64,000 nt of DNA, taken from Halosegnis longus (GTDB taxonomy: Archaea; Halobacteriota; Halobacteria; Halobacteriales; Haloarculaceae). The notes beneath the pieces are model-generated. The model saw only the letters and a program-made list of their open reading frames with translations. It was not told the DNA's origin and ran no database searches. The translations under genes were made by a program, and so were the position numbers. Every line of letters begins with the position of its first letter. Positions within the stretch are counted from its first letter, which is position 1. Where the stretch lies: NCBI RefSeq assembly GCF_009663395.1, contig NZ_QKNW01000001.1, positions 124,001 through 188,000 on the forward strand. Reading direction: 5' to 3'. Positions 38,626 through 46,715 of the stretch are shown one piece after another.

Positions 38626-38933
38626 GATGCGGGGGAAGACCACTCCGAGAGTCGTCTTCCTGCACTGCCGAGGCAGTGCGGGGGAGGGGATTTGAACCCC
38701 TGGACCTCCGTGAGACGTACCGTCTCACGTGCTCTCGTTCGCTTCGCTCACGAGAACTCTACAGGAGCGGAACTTGAGTCCGCCGCGTGCTGTTTTCAGC
38801 AACCGCTAGTGAGGATTGAGAGATGCGGGGGAAGACCACTCCGAGAGTTGTCTTCCTGCACTGCCGAGGCAGTGCGGGGGAGGGGATTTGAACCCCTGGA
38901 CCTCTACAGGAGCGGAACTTGAGTCCGCCGCGT
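38626..38933. repeat. Imperfect tandem duplication of the tRNA-Leu 3' part plus flank
   Basis: Copy 1 (38626-38708, then 38758-38788) and copy 2 (38822-38933) share 83 bases with one mismatch and a further 31 bases exactly. The repeat begins in the tRNA 3' flank (GATGCGGGGGAAGACC) and includes the acceptor 3' strand, T-arm, variable and anticodon arms on the minus strand. Copy 1 is interrupted by a 51-base insertion. Each copy carries a GGAAGAC/GTCTTCC inverted repeat and a perfect GCACTGCC-GA-GGCAGTGC hairpin. Confidence 0.9.
38677..38788 (-). pseudogene. Partial, interrupted tRNA-Leu copy
   Basis: Minus strand. It contains the acceptor 3' strand, T-arm, variable arm and anticodon arm (CTCAAGT loop) of tRNA-Leu(CAA), but the D-arm and 5' acceptor strand are missing and replaced by unrelated bases after 38788. 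A 51-base insertion (38709-38759) lies in the variable arm and itself forms a perfect 9-bp hairpin (CGTGAGACG/CGTCTCACG, TAC loop) and a second TCTCGT/ACGAGA stem. It cannot fold into a full tRNA. Confidence 0.8.
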
Positions 38934-38956
38934 TTTCCAGGCTTTGCTACCCCCGC
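38873..38956 (-). tRNA. tRNA-Leu (anticodon CAA)
   Basis: 84 nt on the minus strand. Acceptor GCGGGGG/CCCCCGC, discriminator A. Anticodon stem GCGGA/TCCGC, loop CTCAAGT, anticodon CAA. T-arm AGGGG-TTCAAAT-CCCCT. Long variable arm as in class II tRNAs. No intron. Immediately after its 3' end lies the hairpin GCACTGCC/GGCAGTGC that overlaps the last two acceptor bases, then the partial copy. Confidence 0.95.
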
Positions 38957-39038
38957 ACGCATCCCCGAGTCGGTGGTCGGGTGTCAAAACGATTGCGACC
39001 GCCGACGGAGTTACCACGCTGGACGGTGAGAGACACCC

Positions 39039-39524
39039 GTGGACGACCACACCACCGACCCGGACGTACCACCGCCGATTCGCGGCCAGCCGACGGGCTT
39101 TCTCCCCGACACGGGTCGGTGGGAACACGACACGCTCCGGCGCGCGACCGCACACGGGGTTCGGCTGTTCAACGCCGGGCAGTACCACGAGGCCCACGAC
39201 TGCTTCGAGGACGAGTGGTACAACTACGGCCGCGGCACGACGGAATCGAAGTTCCTCCACGGGATGGTGCAGGTCGCCGCCGGCGCGTACAAACACTACG
39301 ACTTCGAGAACGACGCCGGCATGCGGTCGCTGTTCGAGACGGCGCTCGAGTATCTGCAGGACGTTCCCGGTGACTTCTACGGCGTCGACGTGCGGGACGT
39401 GCGAGAGACGATGACGGCGGCGCTGTCCGACCCCGACAGGCTCGACGGCTGGCGCATCGAACTCGACGGCGACACGCCCGACGCCGACCGGTGGGACGAG
39501 GCGTACGCCGAGCGACTCCACTGA
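39039..39524 (+). CDS. DUF309 domain-containing protein
   Basis: 161 residues from GTG at 39039. [20 protein letters not shown] near residue 43 matches the DUF309 core (FN-x-G-x-Y-x-EAH-x-x-x-E), followed by [17 protein letters not shown] and helices. Probably a helical, metal- or ligand-binding protein; function unknown. Preceded by a short spacer after the tRNA-Leu; no clear TATA box found. Ends 37 bases before the zinc-ribbon/CAP gene. Confidence 0.85.
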   Translation: MDDHTTDPDVPPPIRGQPTGFLPDTGRWEHDTLRRATAHGVRLFNAGQYHEAHDCFEDEWYNYGRGTTESKFLHGMVQVAAGAYKHYDFENDAGMRSLFETALEYLQDVPGDFYGVDVRDVRETMTAALSDPDRLDGWRIELDGDTPDADRWDEAYAERLH

Positions 39525-39561
39525 CTCGGTGCGTTGATACCGCCGGAGGCGAATACGCTGT

Positions 39562-40428
39562 ATGGAGTGGTACTGCACCGAGTGTGGCCGCCCCAGCGAC
39601 ACCAACGGCGGGACCTGTGAGTGTGGCTCCACCTCCTTCGAGCGGGCGGTCGTGCAGGTGGCAAAGGAGTGTACGACCTGCGGGACCCGCGTCCCGGAAC
39701 ACACCACCACCTGTCCCGACTGCGGGTTCACCGGCTTCGAACCGCTCGGTGAACCACAACCCCGCGACGAGGGGAGCTACATCGAGTGGCGGTGTGAGAA
39801 GTGCGGCAACGAACACCCCCGCCACACCCCGCCGTGTGACCGCTGTGGCCACGAGGTGTTGGAACGCGTCCGCGTCGACGCCGCCGACTTCGACGTGGAC
39901 GAACACGTCGCGGGCTACGACGAGCCCGGCGACGGCGGCCTGTTCGGCTTCTCGCGCTCGCAGGCGTTCGGCGGTGTGCTCATCGGCAGTATCGTCGTCG
40001 TCTTCCTCCTCGGGACGGCGGGCATCGGTCCGGCGGCCGACCTCGGTGGCCCGGCTCCCCCCGACCCGGCGGTCGTCGAATCGAGTCTCGTCGCCGAGGT
40101 GAACGACCAGCGGACGGCCGCCGGGCTCGACCCGCTCGTCGAGGACGGTGAACTGACGCGTATCGCGGCGACGCGCACCGAGCGCGCGGCCGGCGACGGC
40201 CAACCGCAGGGTGCGAGTGCGGCCTTCAGCGAGGCGGGCTACGACTGCGCCGAGCCGATACTCACCGGCTATCGGATTCCCGACGCCAGCGCCGACGCGG
40301 ACCTCGGTGCGCGCATCGCCGACCGGGTGACGGACGACGAGCCGCGGCTCGGTGGCGCGGCAGAGCGCGTCGGCGTCGACGCGCGGGTCGTCGACGGAAC
40401 GCTATACGTTGCCGTCGCCGCCTGCTGA
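39562..40428 (+). CDS. Zinc-ribbon, single-pass membrane protein with CAP/SCP-like domain
   Basis: 288 residues. Residues 1-110 contain five cysteine pairs (CTEC, CEC, CTTC, CPDC and CEKC/CDRC), spaced as three zinc ribbons with TCGTRVPEH and CPDCGFTGF. A hydrophobic helix follows near 136-155. After that comes an extracytoplasmic part of about 120 residues beginning VNDQRTAAGLDPLVED, typical of the CAP/SCP superfamily N-terminus. So zinc ribbons face the cytoplasm and the CAP-like part the outside, if the topology is right. Not a known named family. Preceded by DUF309, followed by an MBL gene. Confidence 0.78.
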   Translation: MEWYCTECGRPSDTNGGTCECGSTSFERAVVQVAKECTTCGTRVPEHTTTCPDCGFTGFEPLGEPQPRDEGSYIEWRCEKCGNEHPRHTPPCDRCGHEVLERVRVDAADFDVDEHVAGYDEPGDGGLFGFSRSQAFGGVLIGSIVVVFLLGTAGIGPAADLGGPAPPDPAVVESSLVAEVNDQRTAAGLDPLVEDGELTRIAATRTERAAGDGQPQGASAAFSEAGYDCAEPILTGYRIPDASADADLGARIADRVTDDEPRLGGAAERVGVDARVVDGTLYVAVAAC

Positions 40429-40467
40429 CGGGGACACAGATATACGCTCGCGCGCCGAGTTGTCGGT

Positions 40468-41157
40468 ATGGTACGCCGGCTCGCCGACGGGCTGTGGCTC
40501 CTTGAGTTGGGGCTGGTCCCACCGTTCGCGACGAACTGTTATCTGGTGGACGACGGCGAGGCGGTGACGCTTGTCGACGCCGGGCTGCCGATAAATTATC
40601 CGTCGCTCGCGACGGAACTCGGTCGCGTCGGCTACGAACGGCTCGACATCGACCGCGTGCTCTTCACGCACTACGACATCGACCACGTCGGCGGGGCGCG
40701 CGCGCTGCGCGACCGCGACGTGCCGATGTACATGGGCGAGCGCGACGTGGCCCTCGTCACCGGCGAGTGGGACCCGAACCTCGTCCACCACAAGGGGCTG
40801 TTCCACCGCATCGCGCGGCGACTGTTCCCGCTCGACGGCCACGACCTCCGACCGATAGCCGACGGGGAGGCGGTCGGGAACTTCACGGCTCACCACACGC
40901 CGGGACACAACCCCGGCCACACCGTCTACACCCACGAGGGGTTGGACGCGGCCTTCCTCGGTGACCTCGTGTGGGCCACTGACGGGGAGTTCACGACCCC
41001 GTTCTGGCTGGACTCCTACGAGATGCGGGCCGTCCGCGAGAGCGCACACGCATTCGCCCGCAACCACGAGTTCGCGCGCGGGCTCGCGGCCCACGGGGAG
41101 CCGGTTCTCTCGGGCGCGAGCGACCACCTCCGGGCCGTGACCGACGAGTTCTGGTAG
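40468..41157 (+). CDS. MBL fold metallo-hydrolase
   Basis: 229 residues. Metallo-beta-lactamase fold: VTLVDAGLP, FTHYDIDHVGGA (the second His of H-x-H-x-D-H is Asp here, a common variant of this subfamily), ERDVALVTG, and AHHTPGHNPGHTVY then DLVWATDGE. Metal-dependent hydrolase, substrate unknown. Stop abuts the stop of another MBL gene on the opposite strand one base later. Confidence 0.85.
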   Translation: MVRRLADGLWLLELGLVPPFATNCYLVDDGEAVTLVDAGLPINYPSLATELGRVGYERLDIDRVLFTHYDIDHVGGARALRDRDVPMYMGERDVALVTGEWDPNLVHHKGLFHRIARRLFPLDGHDLRPIADGEAVGNFTAHHTPGHNPGHTVYTHEGLDAAFLGDLVWATDGEFTTPFWLDSYEMRAVRESAHAFARNHEFARGLAAHGEPVLSGASDHLRAVTDEFW

Positions 41158-41775
41158 CTACTCCGCGGGCAGGACGTACCGGTCGAGCTTCGCAGACGCA
41201 TTGGAGAGCACGTTCGAGCCGTGGAAGACGAGTCCGGTATCGAACGCGTAATCGGTGAGTTTTTCGAGCGACTGCTCCGCCTGCCCGAGGTCCTGGGTGT
41301 ACTTCCCGGGCGGGAGGTGAAAGCCGCCGGCGAGACCGCGCTGGTCGGAGCCCGACACCGCGTCGGCGAGAATCGCGTAGTCGTCGTCCGTCGCAATCAG
41401 GGCGTGCTGGTGGCCGACGTGACCCGGCACGTGGACGGCCTCGAACGGTCCGACCGCATCCCCGTCACCGTAGAAGCGGTCGACGGACGGTGTCTCCTCG
41501 GGGTCGGCTCCGACCGGGAGAGCGAGGTCGGCGTCGTAGCTGTCGAGGACAGCAGCGATACCACCGCTGTGGTCGCCGTGCATGTGAGTGATGACGACCC
41601 GCTCCGGGACGATGCCGGTCTCCTCGATTTCCGCGAGCAGCGTCTCGGTCGTGTCCGGGAGGCCGGTATCCACGAGCGTGCCGTCGTCGGTCAGATACGC
41701 TCGGATGCGGTCGTACGCGTCGGGCTCGCCGCGACACAGCAGTTCGTGGACACCGTCGATGGGTTCAGTCGCCAT
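41158..41775 (-). CDS. MBL fold metallo-hydrolase
   Basis: 205 residues. TLVDTGLPDTTETL then ITHMHGDHSGGIAA, a full H-x-H-x-D-H site, EAVHVPGHVGHQHAL, ILADAVSGSDQRG and LVFHGSN complete the fold. Hydrolase of unknown substrate, possibly a glyoxalase II-like thioesterase. It lies tail to tail with the other MBL gene, and head to head with rqcH (80-base spacer). Confidence 0.88.
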   Translation of the reverse strand: MATEPIDGVHELLCRGEPDAYDRIRAYLTDDGTLVDTGLPDTTETLLAEIEETGIVPERVVITHMHGDHSGGIAAVLDSYDADLALPVGADPEETPSVDRFYGDGDAVGPFEAVHVPGHVGHQHALIATDDDYAILADAVSGSDQRGLAGGFHLPPGKYTQDLGQAEQSLEKLTDYAFDTGLVFHGSNVLSNASAKLDRYVLPAE

Positions 41776-41855
41776 ACCGGGTGGACGGTCGGCCGGCGCA
41801 AAACTGTGTGGCCCGAAGGCGACAACGGTTTCCTCCCGACCCGAGAATGGTGGCT

Positions 41856-43958
41856 ATGGACCAGAAGCGAGCCATGTCGAGCGTGGATATCCGTGCGCTC
41901 GCGACCGAGCTTCGCGACTACGAGGGCGCGAAGGTCGACAAGGCGTATCTCTACGACGACGACCTCCTCCGGCTCAAGATGCGGGACTTCGACCGCGGCC
42001 GCGTCGAACTTATCATCGAGGTGGGCGACCCCAAGCGCGCCCACGTCGCCGACCCCGACAACGTCCCCGACGCACCCGGCCGGCCGCCGAACTTCGCGAT
42101 GATGCTTCGCAACCGGCTCTCGGGGGCCGACCTCGTCGACGTGCGCCAGTACGAGTTCGACCGCATCCTCGTCTTCGAGTTCGCGCGCGAGGACGCGAAC
42201 ACGCTCGTGCTCGCGGAGCTGTTCGGCGACGGCAACATCGTCGTGATGAACAAGGATAGAGAGGTTATCGACTGTCTGGACACGGTGCGGCTCAAGTCGC
42301 GGACGGTCGCCCCCGGCTCCGTCTACGGCTTCCCGTCCTCGCGATTCAATCCGATGACCTGCTCGCGGGAGGCGTTCGACGCGAAGATGCGCGATTCCGA
42401 CACGGACGTGGTGCGGACCCTCGCCACCCAGCACAATCTCGGGGGGCTGTGGGCCGAGGAAATCTGCACCCGTGCCGGCGTGGACAAGGAACTCGACATC
42501 GACGACGCGGACGACGAGACCCTCGCCGAGGTGTTCGGTGCGCTCGAACGGCTGCGCGAGTCGATTCGAAACGGCCAGTTCGACCCGCGCGTCTACTGGG
42601 AGAGCGACGACGACGGCGAGCGCACCCGGCCGGTCGACGTGACGCCCGTCCCGATGGACGAACACGAGGGGATGGACTGTGACAGCTACGACCGGTTCAC
42701 GGGCGCGCTCGACGAGTACTTCTTCGAACTCGACCGCGAGGAGCCGACGCCGGGCAGTTCCCGCCCGGAGTTCGAAGAAGAGATCGCGAAGTTCGAGCGC
42801 ATTATCGAACAGCAGAAGGGCGCTATCGAGGGGTTCGAACGGGAAGCCAACGAGGTGCGGGAGCGCGCGGAGACGCTGTACGGCAACTACGACCTCGTGG
42901 ACGAGATTCTGACGACGGTGCGCGAGGCGCGCGAATCCGGCGTCCCGTGGGAGGAGTTGGAGACGACGTTCGCCGAGGCGGCCGAGGCCGGCAACGAACG
43001 CGCCGAACGCGTCGTCGGCGTCAATCCGGAAGCCGGCGAGGTGACCGTCGAACTCGACGGAACGCGGATCGACCTCGTGCCGGAAGACGGCGTCGAGAAG
43101 AACGCCGACCGACTGTATCAGGAGGCGAAACGCATCGAAGGGAAGAAAGAGGGCGCACTCGCGGCCATCGAGGATACGCGCGAGGATCTCGAAGACGCCA
43201 AACAGCGCCGCGACGAGTGGACGGCCGACGACGCCGAACCCGACCCCGAGCCCGAACGGACGGGCGAGACCGACTGGCTCGCGAAACAGAACATCCCGAT
43301 TCGTTACGACGAGCAGTGGTACGAGCGGTTCCGGTGGTTCCACACCAGCGACGGCTTCCTCGTCATCGGAGGGCGCAACGCCGACCAGAACGAAGAAATT
43401 GTCAAGAAGTACATGGAAAGCGGCGACCGCTTCTTCCACGCACAGGCCCACGGTGGACCAGTGACGGTACTGAAAGCGACCGGCCCCTCCGAGCCGTCGA
43501 AGGATATCGACCTGCCCCAGTCCTCGAAGGAGGAGGCCGCCCGGTTTGCGGTCACCAACTCCTCGGTCTGGAAGGACGGGAAGTTCGACGGCGACGTGTA
43601 CATGGTCGAGCCGAGTCAGGTGTCGAAGACGCCCGAATCCGGCGAATACCTCGAAAAGGGCGGCTTCACGATTCGGGGCGACCGCACCTACTTCGAATCG
43701 ACGAGCGTCGACTGTGCGGTCGGCATCCAGTGTGAACCCGAAACGCGCGTCCTCGGCGGGCCGGAACGCGCCATCGAGGACGACGTGGAGACGTACGTCA
43801 CGCTCGAACCCGGGCAGTACGCCCAAAACGACATCGCGAAGCTGTTGTACCGAGAGTTCAAGGGTCGCTTCGCCGACGAGTCGTTCCTCCGGAAGGTGGC
43901 CTCCCCGGACCGGATTCAGGAGTTTTGCCCGCCGGGCGGGTCCCGGATTCGCGAGTAA
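41856..43958 (+). CDS. rqcH: Ribosome quality-control factor RqcH/NEMF (NFACT) protein
   Basis: 700 residues from ATG at 41856. Architecture: NFACT-N from residue 1 (SVDIRALATELRDYEGAKV), a D-R pair near residue 101 (YEFDRILVFEF) that corresponds to the conserved tRNA-contacting residues, a coiled-coil region about 310-450 (helical Glu/Lys-rich), then NFACT-R from about 495 (WYERFRWFHTSDGFLVIGGRN) and a conserved core with HGGPVTVLKA and SVDCAVGIQCEPE. RqcH binds stalled 60S/50S subunits with a nascent chain and recruits tRNA for C-terminal tailing. It is followed by DUF4013 and pelA. Confidence 0.93.
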   Translation: MDQKRAMSSVDIRALATELRDYEGAKVDKAYLYDDDLLRLKMRDFDRGRVELIIEVGDPKRAHVADPDNVPDAPGRPPNFAMMLRNRLSGADLVDVRQYEFDRILVFEFAREDANTLVLAELFGDGNIVVMNKDREVIDCLDTVRLKSRTVAPGSVYGFPSSRFNPMTCSREAFDAKMRDSDTDVVRTLATQHNLGGLWAEEICTRAGVDKELDIDDADDETLAEVFGALERLRESIRNGQFDPRVYWESDDDGERTRPVDVTPVPMDEHEGMDCDSYDRFTGALDEYFFELDREEPTPGSSRPEFEEEIAKFERIIEQQKGAIEGFEREANEVRERAETLYGNYDLVDEILTTVREARESGVPWEELETTFAEAAEAGNERAERVVGVNPEAGEVTVELDGTRIDLVPEDGVEKNADRLYQEAKRIEGKKEGALAAIEDTREDLEDAKQRRDEWTADDAEPDPEPERTGETDWLAKQNIPIRYDEQWYERFRWFHTSDGFLVIGGRNADQNEEIVKKYMESGDRFFHAQAHGGPVTVLKATGPSEPSKDIDLPQSSKEEAARFAVTNSSVWKDGKFDGDVYMVEPSQVSKTPESGEYLEKGGFTIRGDRTYFESTSVDCAVGIQCEPETRVLGGPERAIEDDVETYVTLEPGQYAQNDIAKLLYREFKGRFADESFLRKVASPDRIQEFCPPGGSRIRE

Positions 43959-43998
43959 CGCCGGCAACGTTCATATCCTCGGCGAGCCACGGAGACGT

Positions 43999-44682
43999 AT
44001 GTTCGAGGATGCCCTCCGATTCCCGTTCGCCGGCGACGACAGCGCACGCAGTCTCCTCATCGGCGGTGTGTTGGTGTTGCTCTCGCCGTTCGTGTTGCCC
44101 TTGCTCCCCCTGTTCGGCTACTACCTTCGCGTGGTGAAGGCGGGCATCGACGGCGACGAGACGCCGCCGGTGTTCGAGGAGTGGGTCGAACTCAGCGTGG
44201 ACGGGCTGAAGGCCGTCGTCGTCAGCTTCGTCTACTTCCTCCTCCCGCTGGCGTTCACCGTCATCGGCGCGCTCGTCGTCGGGGCCGGGGCGATACTCGC
44301 ACAGGAGCGTGCGGTCACGGGAGTCGCTACCGGCATCGGCATCGTCGGTGCACTGTTCGCACTCGCGAGCTTCGTGACGATTCTGCTCGCCACCTACGTG
44401 TTCCCGGCCGCGCTGGCGAACATGGCTCGCAGCGGCGATATCGCCGATGCGTTCGAACTCTCGACCGTCCTCGGCGTGGCCTTTTCGGTCGAGTATCTCG
44501 TCGCCGGACTGCTCGGTATCGCGGCCGTCATCCTCATCGGTATCGTGAACACCGTCGTGACCGTGTTCACGCTGGGGCTGTTCCTCCTGCTTGCCGTCTT
44601 CGTCCAGTTTTACGCGCAGGCGGTGTTCTTCTATCTGTTCGGCCGCGGCTACGCGAACGCGCGCGGCCTGCAGCCCGAATAA
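43999..44682 (+). CDS. DUF4013 membrane protein
   Basis: 227 residues from ATG at 43999. About six hydrophobic segments, with [24 protein letters not shown] near the start and [20 protein letters not shown] in the middle, typical of DUF4013. Function unknown. Forty bases downstream of rqcH and 34 bases upstream of pelA, in the same direction; a shared operon is likely. A membrane protein between two soluble rescue factors is unexplained. Confidence 0.85.
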   Translation: MFEDALRFPFAGDDSARSLLIGGVLVLLSPFVLPLLPLFGYYLRVVKAGIDGDETPPVFEEWVELSVDGLKAVVVSFVYFLLPLAFTVIGALVVGAGAILAQERAVTGVATGIGIVGALFALASFVTILLATYVFPAALANMARSGDIADAFELSTVLGVAFSVEYLVAGLLGIAAVILIGIVNTVVTVFTLGLFLLLAVFVQFYAQAVFFYLFGRGYANARGLQPE

Positions 44683-44716
44683 CAGGGTCTTTTTCTTCGG
44701 CTCTCACAGTCGAGGT

Positions 44717-45784
44717 ATGCGTATTGCCGACCGCCAACAGCGCGAGGGCGACCGCGAGCGAATCACGGTCGTCCCCGAGAGTCTCGATGACCTGTGGCAT
44801 CTCACCTACGTCATCGAGCCGGGCGACCGGGTCGGCGGCGACACGACGCGGCGCATCCAGCGCAACGACGACCAACTGCGGGATTCCGGCGGCGAGCGCG
44901 AACACATGTGGGTCGAACTCGCCGTCGACGACGTGGAGTTCGCGAAGTTCGCGAACCGACTGCGCGTCGGTGGAGAGATCGCCGACTGCTCGCGAGAGGA
45001 CCAGCTCGGCTTCCACCACACGCTCAACGTCGAGGAGCGCACCGAGCTCGAAATCGAAAAGCAGTGGCAAACCGACCAGCTCGAACGGCTCCAGGAGGCC
45101 GTCGAAGCGACCGAAAACCCCGAGGTCGCCATCGCCACCGTCGAGGAAGGGGAGGCGTACGTCCACACCGTCGAGCAGTACGGCGTCGAGGAGCGCGCTG
45201 CCATCACTAAGCCGACCGGAAAAGGGGAGTACGCCCGCCCGCGCGAGGAACTGTTCGACGAGCTCGGGGCCGTCCTCCGGCGTACGGACGCCGAGGCAAT
45301 CATCCTCGCCGGACCGGGGTTTACCAAGCAGGACGCGCTCGATTACTTCAGCGAGGAGTACCCGTCGCTCACGGAGCGCATCACGACGGTCGACACCTCG
45401 GCGGCGGGTGGCCGTGGCGTCCACGAGGTGCTCAAGCGCGGCGCTGTCGAGGAGGTGCAGGTCGAGACGCGCATCGCCGAGGAGGCGGGACTCATCGACG
45501 AGCTCACCCAGCGCATCGGCGAGGGAGCGAAAGCCACCTACGGCATCGACGAGACGATGCAGGCCGCCGAGTTCGGGGCGGTCGAGGAGCTGCTCATCCT
45601 CGACAGCCGGCTCCGGAAGGAGCGCGCCGGCGAGGGAGAGTGGGACGTGGACGCGAACGAACTCATCCGGAGCGTCGAGCAGAAGGGCGGTGACGTGACC
45701 GTCTTCTCCAGCGAGTTCGACCCCGGTCGCCAGCTCCAGAATCTGGGCGGGGTCGCCGCGCTGTTGCGGTATCGGCTCGAATAA
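44717..45784 (+). CDS. pelA: Ribosome-rescue factor Pelota (Dom34)
   Basis: 355 residues from ATG at 44717. N-terminal Sm-like domain with [22 protein letters not shown], a central domain with [15 protein letters not shown] near 160-185 and [17 protein letters not shown], and the C-terminal eRF1 domain 3-like part ending [19 protein letters not shown]. Lacks a GGQ motif, as Pelota does. With aABCE1 it splits stalled ribosomes. It lies in one direction with rqcH and DUF4013. Confidence 0.95.
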   Translation: MRIADRQQREGDRERITVVPESLDDLWHLTYVIEPGDRVGGDTTRRIQRNDDQLRDSGGEREHMWVELAVDDVEFAKFANRLRVGGEIADCSREDQLGFHHTLNVEERTELEIEKQWQTDQLERLQEAVEATENPEVAIATVEEGEAYVHTVEQYGVEERAAITKPTGKGEYARPREELFDELGAVLRRTDAEAIILAGPGFTKQDALDYFSEEYPSLTERITTVDTSAAGGRGVHEVLKRGAVEEVQVETRIAEEAGLIDELTQRIGEGAKATYGIDETMQAAEFGAVEELLILDSRLRKERAGEGEWDVDANELIRSVEQKGGDVTVFSSEFDPGRQLQNLGGVAALLRYRLE

Positions 45785-45885
45785 GCGAACAGACGAGCGG
45801 CCGCGGCGCCGGGATTGCTCGTACCACGCCCTCGTCTCCCGGCGGCCAGCGGTCAGGTCACGCGGCCGGTGGGGCGGCTTCGGTG

Positions 45886-46632
45886 TTAAATCTCGACCGC
45901 CAGCCCGTCGCGAGCCATCCGGACTCGCCCCTCGAAGTTCTCGCGCACGGCGTCGGTCATCTCCCGGTGTCTGCCGTCGGTGTGCGGGTAGAGGTGGGTG
46001 AGATACACCTCCTCGATGTCGCGTCCGGCGAGCAGCTCGCCGAGTGCAGTGGGCGTCGGATGATTTGACACGTCGACGTCGTCGGGAAACGAGCAGTCGT
46101 GGGCCAGGACGCTCGCGCCGTCCGCGAGGTCGGCGACTGGTTCGGTCGCCTCCGAGTCGCCGGAAAAGCAGAACGCCCCGTCCGTCGAGTCGTGCGTGAC
46201 TCGGTAGGCGAGACAGTCCATCGAGTGGACGGTCTCCGTGGCCTCGATGTCAAAGCCGGCGACGGTCGCGGTTCCGGGTTCGATGTCTCGCACCGTGAGG
46301 TCGACGCGGCCGCGGAGATACTCGTGCGCGTCGAGCAGGTCATCGAGGAGCGATTCGGTGCCGGCCGGCCCGACGACGGTGAGGTGTTCCTCGCCGACGA
46401 GCCAGCGCGCCTTCAGCAGGGCGAGCAGGTCGGAGACGTGGTCGAGGTGGTGGTGGGTCAACAGGACCGTATCGGTGGTCTCGTAGCCGCCGCGGGTGTC
46501 GGCGAGCGCCCCGAGGACGCCGCTCCCGCAATCTACGAGCAGGCGGTCGCCGTCGGCGTCGAGCAGGAGGCCGGTCTGGTTTCGCTCGCCGGTGGGCATG
46601 GCGCTGCCGGTGCCGAGAAACGTGACGCGCAT
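45886..46632 (-). CDS. RNase Z-like MBL fold protein
   Basis: 248 residues from ATG at 46632 (upstream frame to 46683 dropped). MRVTFLGTGSAMPTGERNQ start, LLTHHHLDHVSDLLALLKA (H-x-H-x-D-H), FCFSGDSEAT, LAHDCSFPDD and VYLTHLYPHTDG are the RNase Z/ElaC superfamily pattern. It may process RNA or hydrolyse a phosphodiester; a long exosite arm is not evident. Divergent from the Lhr-type helicase gene across 83 bases. Confidence 0.85.
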   Translation of the reverse strand: MRVTFLGTGSAMPTGERNQTGLLLDADGDRLLVDCGSGVLGALADTRGGYETTDTVLLTHHHLDHVSDLLALLKARWLVGEEHLTVVGPAGTESLLDDLLDAHEYLRGRVDLTVRDIEPGTATVAGFDIEATETVHSMDCLAYRVTHDSTDGAFCFSGDSEATEPVADLADGASVLAHDCSFPDDVDVSNHPTPTALGELLAGRDIEEVYLTHLYPHTDGRHREMTDAVRENFEGRVRMARDGLAVEI

Positions 46633-46715
46633 ATCCGAAGCTGTGCGGGTAGCGTCTTGTGCGTTGGCCTTCGACGGGCACAACGGACTTCAGGGTGCCA
46701 GCCCTACCAGTGTGT

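Noticed and set aside
38677..38788. Copy 1 as a functional tRNA-Leu with an intron
   Set aside because: The 5' acceptor strand and D-arm are missing, and the insertion is in the variable arm rather than next to the anticodon where archaeal introns usually lie.
40468..41157. MBL gene as a dead paralogue because of HYDIDH
   Set aside because: The rest of the fold and the later His/Asp sites are intact and this variant is common in the family.
41691..43967. 758-codon minus-strand frame opposite rqcH
   Set aside because: Antisense to a well conserved gene, without domain support.
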